The notes under the pieces are model-generated. The model did not search any database, had not been told where the DNA came from, and saw nothing but the letters and a program-made list of their open reading frames with translations. 64,000 bases of DNA, from positions 62,001-126,000 of the forward strand of contig NZ_JAIQYZ010000006.1 of NCBI RefSeq assembly GCF_020164495.1, written 5' to 3'. Below, piece after piece: positions 47,413 through 55,871 of the stretch (its first letter is position 1; the number at the start of each line of letters is the position of its first letter). The stretch comes from Psychroflexus lacisalsi. Lineage in GTDB: Bacteria; Bacteroidota; Bacteroidia; Flavobacteriales; Flavobacteriaceae. The translations under genes were made by a program, and so were the position numbers.

Positions 47413-47442
47413 GTCTAAACTAATATTAAAATAAATTGCTTT

Positions 47443-47482
47443 AAAAAGGCGGTTACAACTTGAGTTGTAACCGCCTTTTTCT
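47443..47482 (+). terminator. Terminator of the M13 peptidase gene
   Basis: A perfect 18-bp stem (47443-47460 with 47463-47480, AAAAAGGCGGTTACAACT type) ends in Ts. The following bases to 47664 are AT-rich and hold no gene. Confidence 0.9.
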
Positions 47483-47664
47483 TCAATAAATATTTTATTC
47501 ACTTCTGTTCTAAAGGAACACAAGGTAATATTGGAAATACTAAAGTCAACCTGCATTATTTTTCAGGGTTATTGTGATAATTTTTACACGATCATTCTTT
47601 ATTAAATAATTATAATCTGTATATGTTAGTTAAAATCTAAATAAAAGTCTCTTAAGGTTTACCA

Positions 47665-47672
47665 TAAGTTTG
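47665..47672 (+). promoter_or_regulatory. -7 promoter element of the peptide-export operon
   Basis: TAAGTTTG matches TAnnTTTG and lies 22 bases before the TTG start of the first gene. No -33 element is clear. Confidence 0.55.
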
Positions 47673-47694
47673 CGTCCAACTAAACCAACTAGCC

Positions 47695-48327
47695 TTGAAA
47701 CTTAAATACTTTAACCTTTTTTTCCTTTTATGCCTTGCTTATCTTGGAATAGGGATAATCACTCAAGAACTATTAAAAACAGAAATTCTATTAGCGGAAA
47801 CGCTTTTAGAACAATTTACACGAGATCAAGTGATTGAAGTGGTCAACTTCAATAGAAAGTGGGAATGGATTACTTATATATTGCTTCCAATAATTCTTCT
47901 CCTCAAAATTGCAGTCATTGCAAAAATTATAGATGTTGGTGCTTTTTTCATAGACAAAAAAGTGAGTTATTCTAAATTGTTCTCTGCTGTATTAAAGGCA
48001 GAATTTATTTTTTTAGTAGCGCCAGTTTTAAAGCTCGGATGGTTTTATTTCTTTAAAACAGATTTCGGCCTGGTAGATTTACAAAACTTTTATCCGCTAT
48101 CCCTTATCAATATTACTGGCTACGAAAATCTAAAGAGTTGGTTTATTTACCCTTTGCAAGCCCTTAATCTTATTGAGATGGCTTACTGGTTCTTATTAGC
48201 CTATCAAATTAAAAAATTACTTGAAATCGATTTTGGAAAAAGCTTTGGCATTGTGATGAGTAGCTATGGAGTCGTTCTCCTGATATGGATAATAGCAGTC
48301 ATGTTTTTCACCCTTAATATGAGCTAA
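47695..48327 (+). CDS. Integral membrane protein of the bacteriocin-like cluster
   Basis: A 210-residue protein with about five hydrophobic segments (YFNLFFLLCLAYLGIGI, ITYILLPIILLLKIAVIA, FIFLVAPVLKLGWFYF, LNLIEMAYWFLLAYQI and VVLLIWIIAVMFFTLNM). I do not recognise the family; the topology recalls Yip1-type proteins. The start is TTG (codons TTG AAA CTT AAA), since no ATG fits and the promoter is 22 bases upstream. Its stop overlaps the start of the thioredoxin-like gene (TAATG). It may aid maturation, export or self-protection of the peptides. Confidence 0.7.
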   Translation: MKLKYFNLFFLLCLAYLGIGIITQELLKTEILLAETLLEQFTRDQVIEVVNFNRKWEWITYILLPIILLLKIAVIAKIIDVGAFFIDKKVSYSKLFSAVLKAEFIFLVAPVLKLGWFYFFKTDFGLVDLQNFYPLSLINITGYENLKSWFIYPLQALNLIEMAYWFLLAYQIKKLLEIDFGKSFGIVMSSYGVVLLIWIIAVMFFTLNMS

Positions 48328-48854
48328 TGATGACCAAAAAGAAAAAAATAAAGACCCTCATCTTAATATCAGTTAGTCTCCTGTTTTTAATCTTGGCTTA
48401 CTCCTTTGTTAACTCGTATTATACTAAACATACTAGAGAAGCTGAACTTATTGAATTACCAGATATCCCTTTGCATGATCTAAGTGGAAACAATTTCAAT
48501 ATTGAACAACTTGAGGGTTTGAAAATTCTCGTGTTTATGGATCCTGATTGTATTTATTGTAAAAATCAAATCAAAGAGTTCAAAGAACTTAGAAAACGGC
48601 TTAGTTATTTGACTATAGTAGGTATTTCTGAACAGCCTTTGGAAAAACTTAAAGATTATATCAACACAGAACCTTTTTTTAACGAACCTAAAAACTTTAT
48701 GACCCATGATTACACTAGTAAAATGGCTGATCATTTTTGGATTGGAACTACACCTCATCTTTTAATTTATGATGAGAACAATCAACTGATTAAGCAAAAT
48801 AAAGGTTTTATTAATGCTGATAAGTTAATAGCCATACTTGAAAAAGTTCAGTAA
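48327..48854 (+). CDS. Membrane-anchored thioredoxin-like protein with CxxC
   Basis: A 175-residue protein with an N-terminal helix at about 10-29 (LILISVSLLFLILAYSFVN) and an extracytoplasmic domain of the thioredoxin/redoxin fold. FMDPDCIYCKNQ carries the Cys75-x-x-Cys78 pair, and TTPHLLIYD contains the expected cis-Pro. It probably makes or resolves disulfides outside the membrane. The two precursors downstream each have exactly two cysteines in their cores, natural candidates for substrates. The start overlaps the previous stop; a second ATG follows immediately. Confidence 0.8.
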   Translation: MMTKKKKIKTLILISVSLLFLILAYSFVNSYYTKHTREAELIELPDIPLHDLSGNNFNIEQLEGLKILVFMDPDCIYCKNQIKEFKELRKRLSYLTIVGISEQPLEKLKDYINTEPFFNEPKNFMTHDYTSKMADHFWIGTTPHLLIYDENNQLIKQNKGFINADKLIAILEKVQ

Positions 48855-51023
48855 ATGAAAAACTTAAAACAAATCAGCAAAACTCATGTTTTACAACTAG
48901 ACCAAAGCGATTGTGGTGTGGCTTGTCTGTTGAGTTTAGTAAATTACTATGATGGTGAATCTAGCTTAGAGCATTTAAGAAAGCTTAGCGGAACAAGTAA
49001 ACAAGGAACTACGCTTTTAGGCTTGTATCAAGCAGCTCAAGATTTAGGTTTTGATGCACAAGGCAATGAAGCAGATATAAAAGCCATAATTGAACATAAT
49101 GAACCTACTATCTTGCATGTAGTTATCGAAGAACAGTTACAGCATTATGTGATTTGTTATGGCTACAATGGCAAAACCTTTACTATAGGCGATCCGGGTA
49201 AAGGCATTTATGAGTACACCAGAGAACAACTCGATAACATCTGGCAATCCAAAACTTGTCTTACCTTGAAACCTACGCAAGCATTTGAGAAAAAGAGCAA
49301 ACTCAAGAAATCTAAAAAAAAGTGGTTTTTCCAGGTTTTGAAAGAAGATTACCGCGTCATTAGTTTTAGTCTAATTCTAGGTCTGGCTATTTCTATATTA
49401 GGCATGACCATGGCGGTCTTTTCCCAAAAGTTGATCGATGATATTTTACCTTCCAATAATATTCAAAAGTTAATCGCAGGTATTGTTTTAGTAGGCTTTT
49501 TGTTATGCATTAGGATAGGTTTCAATGCCTTAAGAGATTATTTTCTCATTCATCAAACCAAGGAGTTCAATACTCGAATTATAGATAAGTTTTACTCCTC
49601 GTTATTACATTTACCCAAATCCTTTTTTAACAGTCGTAAAATTGGGGATCTTGTGGCCAGATTAAATGATACACAGCGAGTACAACGTGTGATTAACCGA
49701 ATAGTAGGCAATGTATTGATAGATATTTTGGTTACACTCTCTTCATTAGGATTAATTTTTATATACTCCTGGCAATCAGGCCTCATCGTCATTGTAAGTT
49801 TACCACTTTATGCTATTTTGATTTATAGATTTAATAAACCTATCATCACTTCACAAAAAGAAGTGATGCAGGCTTATGCGCTCAATGAAAGCAACTATAT
49901 CAACTCCATGAATGGCATTTCGACCATCAAAAACAACAATAAGCAATCGATATTTCAAGATATAAATAACGTTATTTATGGTAACTTTCAGTCCAAAGTA
50001 TTCGATTTAGGTAAAATTAACCTGAAGCTGAGTGCTTACTCAGGCTTATTTTCAACATTTTTTTTAATTGGAATTTTAGCTTATGCTAGCTTTAGTGTGT
50101 ATAGAGAAGATTTACAATTGGGAGAATTAATGGCTATTTTGGGCGTTTCTGGATCCCTTTTGCCTGCTGTAGCCAATTTAGCCTTAATAAGTATTGCCAT
50201 CAATGAAGCTAAGGTTGCTTTTAACCGCATGTTTGAGTTTGCCTCTATTACACCAGAACAATCAGGGTCTAATGAAATAAAGAATTTTAAACAAATTGAG
50301 CTAAAGAACATAGCTTTTAGATTTCCAGGGCATAGCCTCTTATTTGAAAACTTGAGTTTAAGCATAAAAAAGGGAGAGTGCCATGTGCTAGTTGGTGAAA
50401 GTGGTAGTGGAAAAAGCACCATTGCCGAAATCTTACAGAAATCTTATGAATTAAGCAGTGGACAAATTATCCTGAATCATTCCATTAAACTGAAAGACAT
50501 AAATATAGAGTCCTGGAGAAAAGTGATTGGTGTTGTTCCGCAGGATGTCACCCTTTTTAATGGCAACCTCCTATCCAATATTACTTTAGGTGATGAAATG
50601 GATCCTCAAACTATGGAAGAATTCTTTCAAGAATATCAATTTGATAAATTTATTCAAATGTTACCACAAGGCTTGGCAACTATCGTGGGTGAAGAAGGTA
50701 TAAATCTTTCTGGTGGGCAAAAACAAATGGTAGGCTTAATGCGTGCTCTCTATAAAAAACCGCAATTTTTAATTTTAGACGAGTTTACGTCCGCGATGGA
50801 TAGGCTTACAGAAAATTTTGCCTTAGACTGTATTTCCAAAATTAAATCTGAAATAGGTGTGTTTTTTATCACGCACCGTTTAAGCATTGTTCCAAGAATT
50901 GCAGACAAGATATCTGTATTAGAAAAAAAGTCGATAAAACTAACAGATTCACATAAAGAACTACTGAAACACAATAATTTTTATAGTCAATATTGGAATG
51001 AGCTTCTAAACTTAAATGAATAA
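48855..51023 (+). CDS. Peptidase-containing ABC exporter (C39 type) for double-glycine peptides
   Basis: A 722-residue exporter that cuts leader peptides after GG and exports the product. The C39 domain (1-130) has Cys20 in LDQSDCGVAC, His97 in QHYVICY and Asp113 in IGDPGKG. Six transmembrane helices span about 165-450. The ATPase has Walker A GESGSGKST (514-522), signature LSGGQ (618-622) and LILDEFTSAMDR, where the usual DEPTS is DEFTS. It begins right after the thioredoxin-like stop. Two GG-leader peptides lie 0.8 kb downstream and are the likely cargo. No HlyD-type adaptor or outer-membrane channel is in the window. Confidence 0.93.
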   Translation: MKNLKQISKTHVLQLDQSDCGVACLLSLVNYYDGESSLEHLRKLSGTSKQGTTLLGLYQAAQDLGFDAQGNEADIKAIIEHNEPTILHVVIEEQLQHYVICYGYNGKTFTIGDPGKGIYEYTREQLDNIWQSKTCLTLKPTQAFEKKSKLKKSKKKWFFQVLKEDYRVISFSLILGLAISILGMTMAVFSQKLIDDILPSNNIQKLIAGIVLVGFLLCIRIGFNALRDYFLIHQTKEFNTRIIDKFYSSLLHLPKSFFNSRKIGDLVARLNDTQRVQRVINRIVGNVLIDILVTLSSLGLIFIYSWQSGLIVIVSLPLYAILIYRFNKPIITSQKEVMQAYALNESNYINSMNGISTIKNNNKQSIFQDINNVIYGNFQSKVFDLGKINLKLSAYSGLFSTFFLIGILAYASFSVYREDLQLGELMAILGVSGSLLPAVANLALISIAINEAKVAFNRMFEFASITPEQSGSNEIKNFKQIELKNIAFRFPGHSLLFENLSLSIKKGECHVLVGESGSGKSTIAEILQKSYELSSGQIILNHSIKLKDINIESWRKVIGVVPQDVTLFNGNLLSNITLGDEMDPQTMEEFFQEYQFDKFIQMLPQGLATIVGEEGINLSGGQKQMVGLMRALYKKPQFLILDEFTSAMDRLTENFALDCISKIKSEIGVFFITHRLSIVPRIADKISVLEKKSIKLTDSHKELLKHNNFYSQYWNELLNLNE

Positions 51024-51030
51024 TGTTGTA

Positions 51031-51375
51031 TCAACTTTTTTTATTCAGAAGTTTTCTTAGGAAAAGTATTTCCTCTTTTAAAAATCTCACATGTTCAAAA
51101 TCCATATCAATGGATTCTTCAATTGACTGTTTGTCGCTTTTTGGAGCTATTTTATTGATGCTTGAAAGAGGTTTTTCATTAAATAAATCCGAGAGACTAA
51201 TTTCCAATATGTCTGCAATTTTTTTCAGCCTTTCAATATTTATTCTAGAGTCTTGAGCCTCAAGTCTGGCATAGCTAGGTTGGGTTATACCGAGCTCTTC
51301 GGCTATATATTCTTGGGATATTCCTTTTAAGACGCGTAGCTATCTTATACGTTTACAAACAACATTACTTTTCAT
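51031..51375 (-). pseudogene. XRE-family HTH regulator interrupted by an amber codon
   Basis: A 115-codon frame runs from ATG 51375 to TGA 51031 and reads MKSNVVCKRIR, then TAG (51340-51342), then LRVLKGISQEYIAEELGI and TQPSYARLEAQDSRIN. This is a textbook XRE helix-turn-helix except for the stop at codon 12, where relatives usually have Lys. The remainder (dimerisation region, then a charged tail) is open. No ATG, GTG or TTG follows before the HTH ends, so an intact HTH cannot be made without readthrough. It is convergent with the exporter gene (7 bases apart) and divergent from the peptide genes, the position of a local regulator. Confidence 0.8.
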
Positions 51376-51764
51376 GAAACTAATTTTTGCCTTTTGATTA
51401 TGCTTGTTTAAATATCAAGTGTTTATTTTCTTTAGAGATTTAGACATATCAATTAAGTTTATGCATTATTATCTTTAAGTAACTCAACAAGATTTGAATG
51501 AATTAATTATTTAAATTTAGAGGAATTAAATTATAATGAGTTACGGTTCAACCTTACTTATGTTACGGGAAAACCGCATTTAACTTTTGTTCAAAGATTA
51601 AAATTAAAAACAACAGATTTTACTCAGTGCTAACATTGACAGTATTTAATACACTATATTTATATATCGAATACTTTTAATTAAAAAACAATTAAGTTAA
51701 TTAAATTGTGAATAATCAATTACTACTATTCCATTTTACTTTAGTAGTGTTTAAAATTGGTAAC

Positions 51765-51801
51765 GCCAAGCCCAATTTTAAAACTTAAAAACTTGCTTGG
51801 C
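51765..51801 (+). promoter_or_regulatory. Inverted repeat in the leader of the peptide precursor genes
   Basis: GCCAAGC (51765-51771) pairs with GCTTGGC (51795-51801) just before the first precursor ATG (51823). A smaller dyad ACTACT/AGTAGT lies at 51722-51748 near a TACTTTAG that differs from the -7 consensus by one base. The rest of 51376-51822 is very AT-rich with no convincing gene. Confidence 0.35.
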
Positions 51802-51822
51802 ATTCACTTAATATTTATTTTT

Positions 51823-52017
51823 ATGAAAAATTTAGAATTAACTCAGATGGAACATTTGAGTGGTGGAGAATATGACTGTGACTTTCATATGAGTCTAGGT
51901 CTAACTGTAATGACTGGGGGACTTACAACAGCTTTTACTCCTGGAGGTGCTGCAATACTTTTTGCTGGAGCTTTATACAGCTTTTATTCGGCTGAAATTA
52001 AAGGTTGTACAAACTAG
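51823..52017 (+). CDS. Double-glycine leader peptide precursor 1 (bacteriocin-like)
   Basis: A 64-residue precursor. The leader MKNLELTQMEHLSGG is 15 residues and ends in the GG cut site with Leu at -4 and Met at -7, the C39-processed pattern. The 49-residue core starts EYDC and has Cys19 and Cys62 (one at each end), with a Gly/Ala-rich hydrophobic middle (GGLTTAFTPGGAAILFAGAL). This fits a class II bacteriocin or similar secreted peptide with a possible disulfide. A longer reading of this frame to the left lacks leader features. The second precursor follows 38 bases later. Confidence 0.8.
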   Translation: MKNLELTQMEHLSGGEYDCDFHMSLGLTVMTGGLTTAFTPGGAAILFAGALYSFYSAEIKGCTN

Positions 52018-52055
52018 TAATACAAATTAATAATTCTAATAAAAACTTTTAAAAA

Positions 52056-52250
52056 ATGAAAAAACTATCTATAGAAGAAATATTAAATGTAAATGGTGGT
52101 AATAGTTCATATGATGGTGTTTGTGCCGGAGCTTACGTATTGTCTGTTGCAGCTGCAGTAAACATTTGGAATCCTGCTGGCTGGGTGATGGCAGGAGTTG
52201 CAGCTGTTAGTTTCCATTGTTTTGTTAGTGACTTTGAATCTAGATTTTAA
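52056..52250 (+). CDS. Double-glycine leader peptide precursor 2 (bacteriocin-like)
   Basis: A 64-residue precursor of the same length as its neighbour. The leader MKKLSIEEILNVNGG is again 15 residues ending GG. The 49-residue core (starting NSSYDG) contains Cys23 and Cys55 around a hydrophobic Ala/Val/Gly stretch (AYVLSVAAAV, then PAGWVMAGVAAVSF). Apart from layout the two cores are unlike, as in two-peptide class IIb bacteriocins where both partners are needed. The small membrane gene follows 10 bases later. Confidence 0.8.
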   Translation: MKKLSIEEILNVNGGNSSYDGVCAGAYVLSVAAAVNIWNPAGWVMAGVAAVSFHCFVSDFESRF

Positions 52251-52260
52251 GTCTTTACTT

Positions 52261-52413
52261 ATGCGACCATTAATATCTGTTTTATCCATATTAGGATTAA
52301 TTATATTATACTTAGTAGAAACTGATGTTATAAATATAAAAAACAGATTATATGTTTACGGTTTAGGAATTTTGTTTATAATATATGCATCTATAAGTTA
52401 TAAGAAAAAATAG
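52261..52413 (+). CDS. Small two-helix membrane protein, possible immunity protein (50 aa)
   Basis: A 50-residue frame starting MRPLISVLSILGLIILYLV, with two hydrophobic helices (about 3-19 and 31-46) joined by a polar loop (ETDVINIKNR) and ending KKK. Its position directly after two bacteriocin-like precursors, in the same direction with a 10-base gap and before a terminator, is where immunity genes usually lie. Family membership is not recognised, so the role is an inference from place and topology. An alternative start upstream would overlap the second precursor and is less likely. Confidence 0.6.
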   Translation: MRPLISVLSILGLIILYLVETDVINIKNRLYVYGLGILFIIYASISYKKK

Positions 52414-52431
52414 ATTTTATTTATATTCCTT

Positions 52432-52466
52432 AAAACCACCTCCACCCGAGGTGGTTTTTGTTTTTT
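52432..52466 (+). terminator. Terminator of the peptide precursor operon
   Basis: AAAACCACCTC (52432-52442) pairs with GAGGTGGTTTT (52448-52458), and T-rich sequence follows. Confidence 0.85.
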
Positions 52467-52551
52467 ATAAGGCCCAATTCATGTTTCCAAACGTTATTTT
52501 CCCTGTTTCAGAGTTGAGTAAAAGTTCACCCTTGGGGGGGGTTGGGGGCTT

Positions 52552-54903
52552 CTACTTTCCAATCGTATTTTCAAACAGTTTAAGAATTCTGCTATACTCA
52601 TCCGTCCAGCTGCTCGGCTGAGTAAAGCCGTGTCCTTCAATAGGATAAAGCGCCATCTCCCAGTCTTCTTTTTCAAGTTCAATTAAACGCTGAGAAAGCC
52701 TTACTACATCCTGGAAATGAACGTTGGTATCTACCACACCATGAGCGATGAGTAAATCACCTTCCAAACCTTCAGCAAAGTAAATAGGTGACGACTTTCG
52801 GTAAGCTTCTGGATCTAGGTGAGGCTCGTTCAAGATGTTTGAAGTATAGCCGTGGTTATAATGTGCCCAGTCGGTCACAGAACGCAAGGCTGCTCCTGCT
52901 GCAAAAGTGTCTGGCTCGTTAAACATCGCCATTAAGGTGATGAAACCGCCGTAACTCCCCCCGTATAGGCCTATTTTATCAGCGTCGATACCATGATTCT
53001 CAACTAAATATTTGGCACCGTCCACCTGATCTGATAAATCTTTTCCGCCCATATGACGATAAATTCCCGTTCTCCAATCTCTTCCATAGCCTGCACTTCC
53101 TCTGTAATCAACGTCTAGGACGGTATAGCCTAAATCGGTCAACAAATTATGAAACATATATTCTCTAAAGTAGCTCGACCACCATTTGTGAGCATTTTGC
53201 AGGTAACCCGCGCCATGCACAAAGATCACGGCGGCATTTTTATCTATGCTTTCTTCAGGTTTATAAAGTCGGGCATATGGTGTTGCACCATCTTCAGCTT
53301 CAAATTGAATCAACTCTGGCGTTCTCCAGTCGTAAGCTTGAAATGCTTCAGATTGTCCATCGGTAAGTTGTTTTGGTGTCGCGTTGGCTTTAGTTTTTTT
53401 CAGAAATAATTCTTCAGGTGAATTTGAATTCGAATATAAAATCGCCATTTGTTTTTCATCTGGAGACAGAACCACGCTGTTTTTACCTTCCATAGAGGTT
53501 AGCTTGGTTTTAGTTCCGCCCATCACTGGCATTTTGTAAAAATGACGTTCACCCGGATGCACCTCAGAAGAGGTGAAAAACCAATGTTTCTTGTCATTGG
53601 AAAGCTGAGGACTAAAGACTTCAAAATCTCCGTTGGTCAACTGTGTTTGATTATCGTTCTCAATATTATGAAGATATAAGTGAGAATAGCCCGTGGCTTC
53701 AGATTGATAATAGATGTGTTTGTCATCTGCCAGCCAGCCAAGGCTTCCTCCTCCGTAGTAGCTCCCAATGCCAGGCCCTGCAATCCAGGCCTCGTCATGT
53801 TGTCTGTCTAAAACCTCTAAATTACCGTCATTCAAATTCAGAAGGGAAATCCATCGGTCTTTGTTGTCCTGTGCCCTCATGGAAAGCACAGCATTTTGGT
53901 CGTTAGACGAAAACTTTACATCAGAAAAAGTGACAGAACGCTGCTTTTCTTCCCACTCTCGATCTGGATAATCTTCGGTATATTTTGGCAAATCCGTAAT
54001 ACCTGGAAGGCTTGACGTGTCAATTTTAAATACGGTATCTTTTTGAATATGATACAGGTACAAATCCCTTTGGGAATCTTGATCACCGACCTTACTTCTG
54101 GTATTCAAAGGCTCTGTATATCCCGAAGCATCGACATAATTGGGGACCATCGTATTCTCTGGTGAATCTGGCTGGTAGGTTTGAAAGGTCAGGAAATTTC
54201 CTGTTTCGCTGATGTCAAAACTAAACGCTCTTTGCTTATCGAGGTAAAACGTAAAGCTCTTATCATCAAGTAATTTTCTATTCTGATCTCTCATTTCAGA
54301 GTTTTCTTTCTGAACTCTAACTTCTTCCAAAAGACTCAGGTTTTCGTCTTCCACCCATTGGTTTTTCTCAGATTTCTTGGAAGTTTTATCATTTGCACTT
54401 CCTGACTCTATGTTGGTTTTCTTCTGAATTTGCCCCTGCTTCACATTATAGATGTAGAGATTGTTGTTACTGATAAACGCATATTCTGAACCTGAAATAA
54501 ACTTAGGACTCTGAATGCTTTCTCCAAGATCCAATACTAAATCCGTTTTGTTTTTCTTGATATCGTGCAGGTACAAATCTCCATATTTGACAAATAGTTT
54601 TTGAGTGCGCTTGTCGTTGTAATCGCCATAGAGAGACACTTTAGATTTCTGTTCTTCCAGACTTACTTTTTCGATTTTTGAAGGAGTACTTAATCTGATT
54701 TTATAGAGTGAATCCGAAACGTTTTGCTCTGGATTATAGTCAAAATAGATCGTATTGGACTGTTCATTCCATTCTACACTGGAAGGAAACGTTCCCATCC
54801 AGTTAGGATCTTGCATGATTTTTTTCACTGATAAGTCTGATTGTGAAACTGCAGAAGCACTTATAAATAAGGCGAGAAATAAAAAGCGTAATTGTAAAGC
54901 CAT
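52552..54903 (-). CDS. S9-family serine peptidase, DPP IV/acylaminoacyl-peptidase type
   Basis: A 783-residue exported peptidase. The signal peptide covers about 1-20 (LRFLFLALFISASAVSQ). A long beta-propeller with WD-like blades (TYLHDIKKN, LYIYNVKQGQ, LYLYHIQKDT) is followed by the hydrolase domain with Ser650 (GGSYGG), Asp725 (HGVVDTNVH) and His758 (EGHGF). It releases dipeptides or acylated residues from peptides. I start at ATG 54903 because an in-frame TTG 27 bases upstream lies in the -7 box. Confidence 0.94.
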   Translation of the reverse strand: MALQLRFLFLALFISASAVSQSDLSVKKIMQDPNWMGTFPSSVEWNEQSNTIYFDYNPEQNVSDSLYKIRLSTPSKIEKVSLEEQKSKVSLYGDYNDKRTQKLFVKYGDLYLHDIKKNKTDLVLDLGESIQSPKFISGSEYAFISNNNLYIYNVKQGQIQKKTNIESGSANDKTSKKSEKNQWVEDENLSLLEEVRVQKENSEMRDQNRKLLDDKSFTFYLDKQRAFSFDISETGNFLTFQTYQPDSPENTMVPNYVDASGYTEPLNTRSKVGDQDSQRDLYLYHIQKDTVFKIDTSSLPGITDLPKYTEDYPDREWEEKQRSVTFSDVKFSSNDQNAVLSMRAQDNKDRWISLLNLNDGNLEVLDRQHDEAWIAGPGIGSYYGGGSLGWLADDKHIYYQSEATGYSHLYLHNIENDNQTQLTNGDFEVFSPQLSNDKKHWFFTSSEVHPGERHFYKMPVMGGTKTKLTSMEGKNSVVLSPDEKQMAILYSNSNSPEELFLKKTKANATPKQLTDGQSEAFQAYDWRTPELIQFEAEDGATPYARLYKPEESIDKNAAVIFVHGAGYLQNAHKWWSSYFREYMFHNLLTDLGYTVLDVDYRGSAGYGRDWRTGIYRHMGGKDLSDQVDGAKYLVENHGIDADKIGLYGGSYGGFITLMAMFNEPDTFAAGAALRSVTDWAHYNHGYTSNILNEPHLDPEAYRKSSPIYFAEGLEGDLLIAHGVVDTNVHFQDVVRLSQRLIELEKEDWEMALYPIEGHGFTQPSSWTDEYSRILKLFENTIGK

Positions 54904-54927
54904 GAATATGTGGTTTTGGTAATTAAT

Positions 54928-54935
54928 CAAATATA
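54928..54935 (-). promoter_or_regulatory. -7 promoter element of the S9 peptidase gene
   Basis: The minus strand reads TATATTTG, an exact TAnnTTTG, 24 bases upstream of ATG 54903. The divergent ChaN-like gene starts at 54969, so this short gap holds both control regions. Confidence 0.65.
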
Positions 54936-54968
54936 AACGATTGTAAATTAAAGTTATCTACTGAAATC

Positions 54969-55868
54969 ATGCTAACTTTAAATTCTATTCTTAATACTAT
55001 GACAAGGTTATTTCAATTTGGTTTAATGCTGGCTCTAATTGTTAGTGTATCAACTCTTCAGGCTCAAGATAAAAAAGCTTACGCACTTTTCAGTCAGGCG
55101 GGTGAGCCTATTTCATATCGGCAGGTTCTAGATAGCATTTCCAAAACTGACGTACTTCTGTTTGGTGAGTTTCACAACAATCCCATTTCGCATTGGCTTC
55201 AGTTTGAATTGGTTTCGGATTTGAAAACGAATAACATCAATTTCAGTATTGGTGCAGAAATGTTTGAAACCGATACTCAGGAGGTTTTAAATCTTTATCT
55301 GAGCGATAGTTTAACTGAAAGCAAATTCAAAAAAGAAGCCAGAGTCTGGAGTAATTATGCCACAGATTATAAACCTGTACTGGACTTTGCTAAAGAAACC
55401 TCAACACCATTTATTGCTACCAATATTCCACGACCTTATGCCACGAGTGTTTATAAAAACGGAGGCTTTTCTGCATTAGATTCACTAGATCAAAATGAAT
55501 ATGAATTTATAGCACCTTTGCCCATCTCCTTTGATATTGAACTCCCTTCTTACCAGAATATGCTGGATATGATGGGCGGTCATGGTGGTGAGGATTTGGT
55601 GAAAGCTCAGGCCATCAAGGATGCGACCATGGCGCATTTTATTCTGAAAAACCTCAGCCCCAATCAGGTGTTTTTTCACCTCAATGGAAGTTACCATTCC
55701 AATGATTTTGAAGGAATTTACTGGTATTTAAAGCAGTACCAAAAAAACGTTGACATTCTCACGATCTCTACGGTAGAACAAAAAGATTTGGAAACTTTGG
55801 AAGATGAGCATCTCGATAAAGCCAATTTTATTATTGTTGTGAATCAAAACATGACTAAATCCTACTAA
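54969..55868 (+). CDS. ChaN-family (haem-binding uptake-like) exported protein
   Basis: A 299-residue exported protein; the signal peptide runs to about 31 (FGLMLALIVSVSTLQAQ). Downstream motifs LLFGEFHNNPISHWLQFEL, GAEMFETDTQ, FIATNIPRPYA and VFFHLNGSYHS match the ChaN/DUF399 family. Campylobacter ChaN binds haem and is linked to iron uptake, and the EFHNN stretch is the family signature. An ATG 30 bases further in (54999) is an equally good start and would give a standard-length signal peptide. It precedes the nitrilase-like gene by 3 bases. Confidence 0.85.
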   Translation: MLTLNSILNTMTRLFQFGLMLALIVSVSTLQAQDKKAYALFSQAGEPISYRQVLDSISKTDVLLFGEFHNNPISHWLQFELVSDLKTNNINFSIGAEMFETDTQEVLNLYLSDSLTESKFKKEARVWSNYATDYKPVLDFAKETSTPFIATNIPRPYATSVYKNGGFSALDSLDQNEYEFIAPLPISFDIELPSYQNMLDMMGGHGGEDLVKAQAIKDATMAHFILKNLSPNQVFFHLNGSYHSNDFEGIYWYLKQYQKNVDILTISTVEQKDLETLEDEHLDKANFIIVVNQNMTKSY

Positions 55869-55871
55869 CTC

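Noticed and set aside
51490-51640. Short reading frame in the AT-rich gap before the peptide precursors
   Set aside because: About 40 codons without a start codon or recognisable motif; not enough to call a gene.
52494-52682. 62-residue minus-strand reading frame
   Set aside because: It lies inside the S9 peptidase gene in another frame and crosses the G-rich tract.
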